From NCBI GenBank assembly GCA_023415075.1, contig JAEZLU010000349.1, forward strand, positions 1-12,360: a stretch of DNA of 12,360 nt, given 5' to 3'. A program made the translations under genes and the position numbers. Under the pieces are notes generated by a model. That model was not told the DNA's origin, searched no databases, and was given only the letters and a program-made list of their open reading frames with translations. Below are positions 1 through 9,182 of this stretch, piece by piece. This DNA comes from Bacillota bacterium. GTDB taxonomy: Bacteria; Bacillota; Negativicutes; Sporomusales; UBA7701. Positions within the stretch are counted from its first letter, which is position 1. Each line of letters begins with the position of its first letter.

Positions 1-1526
<1,526 letters not shown>

Positions 1527-1529
1527 GTG

Positions 1530-2795
1530 TTAATCCCCCATCCCTGCTCGTATCTTGTCAGCTACCTGACAGGCGTCAACAAGTTCCTGCCCGCCTGTGC
1601 CCATATTCTTCAGCGCCACTTTGCCGGCGGCCGCCTCTTCCTCGCCGATGATGGCCACGAAGCGGGCTGGGTAGCGGTTGGCCTGCTTGAGCTGGGCCTT
1701 GAGGCCGCGGGCCAGGTAGTCCATATCGGCGGCCAGCCCGGCCTGCCTGAGCTCGGTTAAGAGCTTGAAGGCCAGCGTTCGCGTCTTATCGTCCACCGCG
1801 GCCACGAACACGACGATCTCACTGTTCGCCGCCGGCAACAGCTCCTGTTTTTCCAGGGCCAGGATAACCCTTTCCAGGCCGATGGCGAAGCCGATGGCCG
1901 GCGTCGGCCGGCCGCCGATTTCCTCGATCAGGCCGTCATAGCGGCCGCCGCCGCAGACCGCGCTCTGGGCGCCGAGCGGCGGGTACTGGATCTCGAAGGC
2001 CGTCTTGGTATAATAGTCCAGACCGCGCACCAGCCGGGGATTCAGTTTGTAGTCCACCCCGGCAGCGGTTAAGAGCTCGCGCAGGCCGGCGAAATGGCCG
2101 GCGCAGTCGTCGCACAGGCAGTCGGCCACCGAGGGGGCCTGCCGCGTCAGTTCGTTGCATTTCTCGTTTTTGCAGTCAAGGATGCGCATCGGGTTGCGCT
2201 CGAAGCGTCCCTGGCAGTCCTCGCACAGCTCAGGCAGTACCGCCTTGAGAGCCTCCTGCAGCCTGGCCCGGTATACCGGCCGGCAGGCCGGGCAGCCCAC
2301 CGAGTTTACGAACAGGTTAAGGTCCTTGAGACCAAGGCGGCGGAAAAATTCCAGCGCCGCCATAATGATCTCGGCATCCACCGCCGGTCCGGCGGCGCCG
2401 ATAGCCTCGATGCCGAACTGGTGAAACTGGCGGAAGCGGCCGGCCTGGGGCTTGTCGTAGCGGAACATCGGCCCGATGTAGTACACCTTGGTCGGCTGGG
2501 GCTCGGCGTACAGCTTGCTCTCCAGGTAGGACCGCACGACCGAGGCGGTGTTCTCCGGCCGCAGGGTAATGCTGCGGTTGCCCTTGTCCAGGAAGGTGTA
2601 CATTTCCTTCTGGACGATGTCGGTGGTATCGCCGATACCCCGCAAAAACAGCTCGGTGTGCTCGAACACCGGCGTGCGGATCTCGTAATAGGCATAATCC
2701 CGACATACCTGGCGGGCCGTGTTTTCCACGTACTGCCAGTGGCCGCTGCCGGCCGGCAGGATATCTTTGGTCCCCCGCGGGGCCGAAATCTCCAT
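1530..2795 (-). CDS. hisS: Histidyl-tRNA synthetase
   Basis: Class II synthetase of 421 residues, the usual length, that charges tRNA(His) in the cytoplasm. Visible signatures are RGTKDILP at the N-terminus (7–14), TLRPENTA (77–84), motif 2 FRYDKPQAGRFRQFHQFGIE (111–130), the histidine-binding motif LVRGLDYYT (255–263), GGGRYDGL (282–289) and motif 3 GFAIGLERV (302–310). A C-terminal anticodon-binding domain covers about 325–415. The insertion domain is cysteine-rich (C168, C171, C191, C194, C208, C213, C226, C228, C231), which suggests a bound metal. The ATG at 2795 has a strong GAGGAGG site 7 bases upstream. The gene lies 12 bases after hemZ and 3 bases before aspS. There is no room for a T-box leader, so any control by tRNA(His) must act elsewhere. 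HisZ, the HisRS paralogue, is unlikely because the HisRS-specific histidine-binding motif is intact. Confidence 0.97.
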   Translation of the reverse strand: MEISAPRGTKDILPAGSGHWQYVENTARQVCRDYAYYEIRTPVFEHTELFLRGIGDTTDIVQKEMYTFLDKGNRSITLRPENTASVVRSYLESKLYAEPQPTKVYYIGPMFRYDKPQAGRFRQFHQFGIEAIGAAGPAVDAEIIMAALEFFRRLGLKDLNLFVNSVGCPACRPVYRARLQEALKAVLPELCEDCQGRFERNPMRILDCKNEKCNELTRQAPSVADCLCDDCAGHFAGLRELLTAAGVDYKLNPRLVRGLDYYTKTAFEIQYPPLGAQSAVCGGGRYDGLIEEIGGRPTPAIGFAIGLERVILALEKQELLPAANSEIVVFVAAVDDKTRTLAFKLLTELRQAGLAADMDYLARGLKAQLKQANRYPARFVAIIGEEEAAAGKVALKNMGTGGQELVDACQVADKIRAGMGD

Positions 2796-2807
2796 TCCAC
2801 TTCCTCC

Positions 2808-4322
2808 TCAAGCTTTGAAAAGTCCGGCTATCAGGCTGTCCCGCCGCGCGGTATAGGTGGCGAGATTCTTTATGTAGGTCGGAACATCTTTGGGATTGTA
2901 GCAGCTGGTCAGCCGGAAATTATTCTCCACCGCCTTGGTCCCGGCCGCCGGCCCGATGCCGATTACCGTCTGCCGCTCCTCGATTATCTGAATGTTGTAC
3001 AGGCATTCGCAGCCCGGAAGAGCATAGCCGACATTCTCCAGGTTGCCGGTCATGTACTTCTGGCGATACAGGTAGTAGGGCGACATACCCATATTCCGCG
3101 CGACCGCCGCCGCTAGTGCCAGCATATTGGCGGTCGTCGCCTCGTCAGGCAGAGCGGCCTCCGGTCGCTCGGCCAGCAGCGATCCCCGCTTGATGGCCAA
3201 GGTGTGGACAGTCAGGTTATCGGGCGCCAGCTCGCCGATACGGGCGAGGGTGTCGGCCATCGCCGCCTCGTCTTCTCCCGGCAGGCCGGCGATGATATCC
3301 ATGTTGATGACCGGGATGGGCTTAGCACGGATTTTCCTAAACATTTCTATTATATCGTAGACACTATGATTTCGTCCAATAAGTTTTAAGGTTTTTTCCT
3401 GCATCGTCTGGGGATTGACGCTCACCCGGCCGACGCCGGCGGCCGCCATGGCGGCGATCTTACCGTCCGTAAGGCTGTCGGGCCGGCCGGCCTCGACGGT
3501 GAACTCGCGGGTCTCGCTGCTCACGAAGGCTCGGCGCACGCTGGTCAGCAAGTCGGCAAAATCAGCTTCGCCCAGGCTGGTGGGCGTACCGCCGCCTACA
3601 TATACCGACTCGGCCGCCAGGCCGTGGCGTTCCATGAGGCGGGCGGCGGCGGCGATATCGGTCGCCAGGGCCCCGGTGAAGGCGGCAAGCCTGTCCGGGT
3701 CGGCCGGTAAAACGTTGGCCGGGAAGGAACAGTACAGGCAGCGGGACGGGCAGTAGGGCACGCCGATATAGACCGCCACCAGCCGGCCGCTCGGGCCGGC
3801 TGGCGGTAGAAAGGGTCGCTGGCGCAGGGCGATCTCGGTAATCAGTTCAGCCTTGGCGGTGTCCACGGCGTAGTGGCTGGCCAGCCTGGTCCGCACCGCC
3901 TCCGGGGCCAGGCCCCGGTCGAGCAGCCGGTGGAGAATTTTCGTAGGCCTTACCCCGCGCAGAATGCCCCAAGGGCCGGTTTGGCGACCGGTCAGTTCAC
4001 CGAGGATGGCCAGCAGGTTAAGGCGTACCAGCCGCTGGACGGCGGCGGCCGCAGGCTCGTCGCCGCCGCCGGTCGCCCGCCGGCTGCGGCAGCCGAGGCT
4101 GTCGGCTTCCTGCCGGAAAAACACCTCGGTGACGACCTCGACAACCTGCGAACCACTATTAACCGTGTTGCGGATGAATACCGCCCCGGCCGGCAGGCAG
4201 TCACCGACCTCGCGGTCGGCTAAACGGCCGGCGGCGGATAAAGCGAACAGCGCCGCGGCATCCCTCACCGCGTCGGCCAGCCCGTTCTCCGCCACCGACA
4301 AATAATAGCCTTCAATTCTCAC
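2808..4322 (-). CDS. hemZ: HemZ-type radical SAM protein (oxygen-independent coproporphyrinogen III oxidase family)
   Basis: Radical SAM enzyme of 504 residues, the length of HemZ (HemN and HemW are shorter). The family is linked to anaerobic conversion of coproporphyrinogen III in heme synthesis. The N-terminal ~175 residues are the HemZ-specific extension. The radical SAM core then begins with C191-x3-C195-x2-C198, the 4Fe-4S ligands, followed by SF. GGGTP (243–247) is the SAM-binding turn, and IIAGLPGE (343–350) is also typical. The next position after the cluster is Phe where HemN has a fourth Cys, so oxidase activity is not certain and a HemW-like heme-trafficking role is possible. I chose the GTG at 4322, which overlaps the fur stop (GTGA). 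It gives the expected VRIEGYY N-terminus, whereas the longer open frame to 4457 reads only through fur in another frame. The ribosome site is weak, which fits coupling to fur. A 70-base AT-rich pocket lies inside the gene near 3330–3402. Confidence 0.93.
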   Translation of the reverse strand: MRIEGYYLSVAENGLADAVRDAAALFALSAAGRLADREVGDCLPAGAVFIRNTVNSGSQVVEVVTEVFFRQEADSLGCRSRRATGGGDEPAAAAVQRLVRLNLLAILGELTGRQTGPWGILRGVRPTKILHRLLDRGLAPEAVRTRLASHYAVDTAKAELITEIALRQRPFLPPAGPSGRLVAVYIGVPYCPSRCLYCSFPANVLPADPDRLAAFTGALATDIAAAARLMERHGLAAESVYVGGGTPTSLGEADFADLLTSVRRAFVSSETREFTVEAGRPDSLTDGKIAAMAAAGVGRVSVNPQTMQEKTLKLIGRNHSVYDIIEMFRKIRAKPIPVINMDIIAGLPGEDEAAMADTLARIGELAPDNLTVHTLAIKRGSLLAERPEAALPDEATTANMLALAAAVARNMGMSPYYLYRQKYMTGNLENVGYALPGCECLYNIQIIEERQTVIGIGPAAGTKAVENNFRLTSCYNPKDVPTYIKNLATYTARRDSLIAGLFKA

Positions 4323-4762
4323 TTTCGTTCTTGACACTCCTGGCAATAGCCGTAAAACTTCAGCTGATGATCGACTATGGCGAACTTGCTCTGCTTGGCG
4401 ACAGCGGTCTCCAGCGTTTCCAGGAGATCGTCGCCGAACTCCTTGACCTTGCCGCACTTCAGGCAGATCAGGTGATGATGATGGTGGGGCGTACTCGTCT
4501 CGTTGATCTCGTAGCGGTGGCGGCCGTCACCGAAGTCCATCTTCTGGAGGACATCGAGATCACCCAACAGTTCGAGGGTGCGGTAGACGGTCGCCAGCCC
4601 GGTGTCCGGCGCCTGCCGTCGGACAATGGTATGGACGTCCTCGGCCGACAGATGGCGGCCGGGGTTGTCGAGGAAAGCCTGCAAAATGATTTGCCGCTGC
4701 GAGGTCAGCTTATACTGGCGGTCGCGCAGCTTCTGCCGCAGGTCGGCCATTCCGATAGGCAT
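4319..4762 (-). CDS. fur: Fur-family metalloregulator (Fur-like)
   Basis: DNA-binding transcriptional repressor of 147 residues. The N-terminal winged helix covers about 1–85, with recognition helix LATVYRTLELL (56–66). The C-terminal dimerisation and metal domain carries HHHHH (93–97) and two structural zinc CxxC pairs (C100/C103 and C140/C143). The stretch HHLICLKCGKVKEF and the DHQLKFYGYC segment resemble clostridial Fur more than PerR or Zur, so ferrous iron is the likely effector. The exact metal cannot be read from sequence. An ATG at 4780 is also open, but the ATG at 4762 has a good GAGAGGGG site 6 bases upstream and is preferred. It lies 19 bases after the AI-2E gene, and its stop overlaps the hemZ start. 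No separate promoter or Fur box is visible, so it probably depends on operon transcription. The symbol is given for the family, not for proven iron sensing. Confidence 0.9.
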   Translation of the reverse strand: MPIGMADLRQKLRDRQYKLTSQRQIILQAFLDNPGRHLSAEDVHTIVRRQAPDTGLATVYRTLELLGDLDVLQKMDFGDGRHRYEINETSTPHHHHHLICLKCGKVKEFGDDLLETLETAVAKQSKFAIVDHQLKFYGYCQECQERK

Positions 4763-4781
4763 GGTAGTCCCCTCTCCCATT

Positions 4782-5819
4782 TCATGAGTCGTAAACCCAA
4801 AGATGCTTGTAGAGTACTTTTAGCAGGGCTGCCGTCGGCACCGCCAGGATCATGCCGACAATCCCCATGAGCTGGCCGCCGATTAACAGGCTGATGATGA
4901 CCGACACCGGGTGAAGATCTATCGATCGGCCCATAACCTTGGGCACAACAACATGGTTTTCGAGCTGATGGATGATCAGGAAAAAGACGGCCACCTTGAC
5001 CGCCAGGGCCGGCGAGCCGAGGTAGGCCAGAAAAACGGCCGGCGCCGCGCCAATGATCGGGCCGATTATCGGGATAGCCTCGGTGAGGGCGGCCAGCAGG
5101 CCCAGCACCAACGGGTACTCGACCTCAAGAAAGTACATGCCGGCGAAAGCCAACAGACCCATAATAATACTGACAAGCACCTGGCCGCGGATATAGCCGC
5201 TCATGACGGTCGCCATCTCCTCGACGATGACCGCTCCCTTGGGGCGGCTGGCCGGCGGCAGGGCGGTGAGCAGCGACTCCTTAAGCCGCCGCCAGTCTTT
5301 CAGGAAATAATAGGTCAGTACAGGCACGACCACAAGCTCGACGATCTTGGAGGCGAAGTTGACGGTCGACACCAGGGCCCGCTGGCCGACCTGCACGGCG
5401 TAGGAGGCAGCGCCGGCCAGCATCCGGTCAACCACCGTCTGCACGTTGGCCGGCAATTCAAGGGCCTGGGCCTTCTCGCCGATAGCGCCGGTTATCGCCT
5501 GGATGCGCTCGATGAGGGCCGGCAAGTTGAATACGAAATTGTTGAATTCACGGACGAACGGGCTGAAAACAAAGCCTACCGTGACCGCGAAGGCTATAGC
5601 CGCCGCCAGGATGACCATGGCCACCGCCAGGCCGCGGGGCAGGTGACGGGAAGCCGGCCACAGGCGCAGGCAACACAGGCTCTCGACCGGCGGCGTCAAA
5701 ATAAAGGACAGAATGATCGCCAGAATGATTGGCAGATAGATGGGGGTGACCTGGCTAAGAACATAGAAGACTGCCAGGATGACGGCGATTTTCAGCCACA
5801 CGACATATTGTTTGGCCAT
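4782..5819 (-). CDS. AI-2E family transporter (PF01594-type permease)
   Basis: Integral membrane protein of 345 residues with about eight hydrophobic segments: near 8–45 (a pair), 65–90, 155–175, 210–235, 235–275, 280–300 and 305–335. The family hallmarks are visible: YYFLKDWRR near 173–181, EAIPIIGPIIGAAPA, HQLENHVVVPKVMG and HPVSVIISLLIGGQLMGIVG in the C-terminal third. Members include the reported autoinducer-2 exporter TqsA and several Na+/H+ antiporters, so the substrate is unknown. No AI-2 synthesis gene is present here. The ATG at 5819 has a GGGGGA site 8 bases upstream. The gene starts 20 bases after the metallo-hydrolase and ends just before fur, so it is probably co-transcribed. It is not a usual member of the recJ–hisS cluster and may be a lineage-specific insertion. 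Confidence 0.92.
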   Translation of the reverse strand: MAKQYVVWLKIAVILAVFYVLSQVTPIYLPIILAIILSFILTPPVESLCCLRLWPASRHLPRGLAVAMVILAAAIAFAVTVGFVFSPFVREFNNFVFNLPALIERIQAITGAIGEKAQALELPANVQTVVDRMLAGAASYAVQVGQRALVSTVNFASKIVELVVVPVLTYYFLKDWRRLKESLLTALPPASRPKGAVIVEEMATVMSGYIRGQVLVSIIMGLLAFAGMYFLEVEYPLVLGLLAALTEAIPIIGPIIGAAPAVFLAYLGSPALAVKVAVFFLIIHQLENHVVVPKVMGRSIDLHPVSVIISLLIGGQLMGIVGMILAVPTAALLKVLYKHLWVYDS

Positions 5820-5839
5820 GACATCGTCCCCCTGTTCAG

Positions 5840-6463
5840 CTATTGGATAAAGGGGTTCATTTTCCGCTCCCAGCCGATGGTAGTCTCCGGACCGTGGCCG
5901 GGCAGCACCCTCACGGCATCGTCAAGCAGCAGCAGTTTTTCCTTGATGGCGGTTATCAGTTGCGAGTACGAGCCGCCGGGAAAATCGGTGCGGCCGATCG
6001 ACTCGGCGAACAGCGTGTCGCCGCTGAACAGCACATCGCCGGCTTTCAGACATATACCGCCGGGGGTATGGCCGGCAGTATGGATGACGGTCAGTTCCAG
6101 GTCGTCGGCCACTTTGATGACGTCGCCTTCTTTCAAAAGCTGGTCAGCCGGGCCGCAGCTGGCGGCACCGCCGATGTACATCGACAGGTTGCGGGCCGCA
6201 CTTGTCAGCATGTCGGCGTCAGCCTGGTGGATGAGGATGGGGGCGCCGGTGGCCTGCTTGATGCGCAGGTTGGCCAGGACATGGTCGGCGTGGCCGTGGG
6301 TATTCACGATATACTTGACCTTCAGCTTTTCGCTGCCGATGGCGGCCAGGATGCTTTCGGCACTGCCGCCCGGGTCGATGACCGCCGCCTCGCGGCTGGT
6401 TTCCGAATAGGCTATATAACAGTTGGTGCCGAGGCTGCCCACTTCCATGGCGATAATCTTCAT
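5840..6463 (-). CDS. MBL-fold metallo-hydrolase (glyoxalase II / YcbL-like)
   Basis: Cytoplasmic hydrolase of 207 residues with the metallo-beta-lactamase fold. Metal ligands are all present: T55-HGHADH-61 (H56, H58, D60, H61), H132 in HTAGHTPGG, D149 in FSGDT and H190 in PGHGPET. The short length and the C-terminal ending MNPFIQ after the last metal ligand resemble YcbL/YqgX-type single-domain hydrolases. Full glyoxalase II has an extra C-terminal helical domain, absent here, so hydrolysis of S-lactoylglutathione is unlikely; bacillithiol or another thioester is possible. The start was set at the ATG at 6463, because GAGGAGAG lies 8 bases upstream and the protein begins MKII. An upstream in-frame ATG at 6499 would lie inside dtd and has no ribosome site. 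The gap to the dtd stop is 13 bases. A homologous hydrolase at this position is common in related clusters. Confidence 0.92.
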   Translation of the reverse strand: MKIIAMEVGSLGTNCYIAYSETSREAAVIDPGGSAESILAAIGSEKLKVKYIVNTHGHADHVLANLRIKQATGAPILIHQADADMLTSAARNLSMYIGGAASCGPADQLLKEGDVIKVADDLELTVIHTAGHTPGGICLKAGDVLFSGDTLFAESIGRTDFPGGSYSQLITAIKEKLLLLDDAVRVLPGHGPETTIGWERKMNPFIQ

Positions 6464-6476
6464 ACCATATCTCTCC

Positions 6477-6922
6477 TCAAAACAGGCGGTCGCTGTCAAG
6501 CAGCATGGTAACCGGCCCGTGATTTTCGAGTTTTACCAGCATCTCGGCCTGAAACTGGCCGCAATGGGTAGTTATCCCATACTCCCGGCAAAGGGCCAGG
6601 AACCTTTCGTACAGGGCTTGGGCGGCGGCCGGCGGCGCTGCCGCGTCAAAACCCGGCCGGCGCCCTTTGCGGCAGTCGCCGTACAGCGTGAACTGGGACA
6701 CCACCAATAGTTCGCCGCCGATGTCCAGCAGCGACAGGTTCATTTTTCCCTGCGCATCGGGAAAAATGCGCAGGTTGACAATCTTTTCCGCAAGGTAGCG
6801 GGCCTCGGCTTCGCCGTCCTCCCGGCCCACGCCGAGAAAAACGGTCAGGCCCGGGCCGCAGGCGGCGATAACCTTGCCGTCCACCGTCACGTTGGCGGCA
6901 TCGGTCCGCTGCACCACCGCCC

Positions 6923-6926
<4 letters not shown>
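6477..6926 (-). CDS. dtd: D-aminoacyl-tRNA deacylase
   Basis: Hydrolyses D-aminoacyl-tRNA (and Gly-tRNA(Ala) in known members) to free tRNA, protecting translation from D-amino acids. The protein has 149 residues, the standard DTD length. It begins MRAVVQRT, carries the SQFTL motif (77–81) followed by YGDCRKGRRPGF, and has the Gly-cisPro proofreading motif in NHGPVT (135–140). These two motifs form the active site at the dimer interface. The ATG at 6926 overlaps the rel stop as ATGA, so translation is probably coupled to rel. The rel–dtd pairing is conserved in many Firmicutes. Nothing is missing or unusual. Confidence 0.97.
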
Positions 6927-9130
<2,204 letters not shown>

Positions 9131-9133
9131 GGC

Positions 9134-9142
9134 TCACCTCCT
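9134..9142 (-). promoter_or_regulatory. Strong Shine-Dalgarno site of rel
   Basis: Reads AGGAGGTGA on the minus strand, a nine-base match to the 16S rRNA tail, ending 3 bases before the rel ATG. It is the best ribosome site in the window and fixes the rel start. Such strength suggests that rel is translated on its own initiation rather than by coupling to recJ. Confidence 0.85.
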
Positions 9143-9153
9143 GCCGCCCGCTC

Positions 9154-9182
9154 AGTATATATAACGATTATTCCCCATTCAC
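9154..9182 (-). promoter_or_regulatory. Candidate internal promoter for rel
   Basis: On the minus strand, GTGAAT (9177–9182, 3 of 6 matches to TTGACA) is followed after exactly 17 bases by TATACT (9154–9159, 5 of 6 matches to TATAAT). The predicted start near 9147 would give a short leader of about 17 bases that still contains the rel ribosome site. It overlaps the recJ stop codon. The −35 is poor, so this is only a candidate, but a separate rel promoter would let the stringent regulator be expressed apart from recJ. Confidence 0.3.

Noticed and set aside
2796..2807. T-box or amino-acid leader before hisS–aspS
   Set aside because: The hemZ–hisS gap is only 12 bases and the hisS–aspS gap 3 bases, so no leader RNA can fit.
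4322..4457. Longer hemZ start at 4457
   Set aside because: The added 45 residues are read from the fur coding region in another frame and show no HemZ similarity.
4911..6410. 499-codon plus-strand open frame opposite the AI-2E and metallo-hydrolase genes
   Set aside because: It crosses a real gene boundary, is rich in His, Gln, Asp and Arg, and has no recognisable domain.
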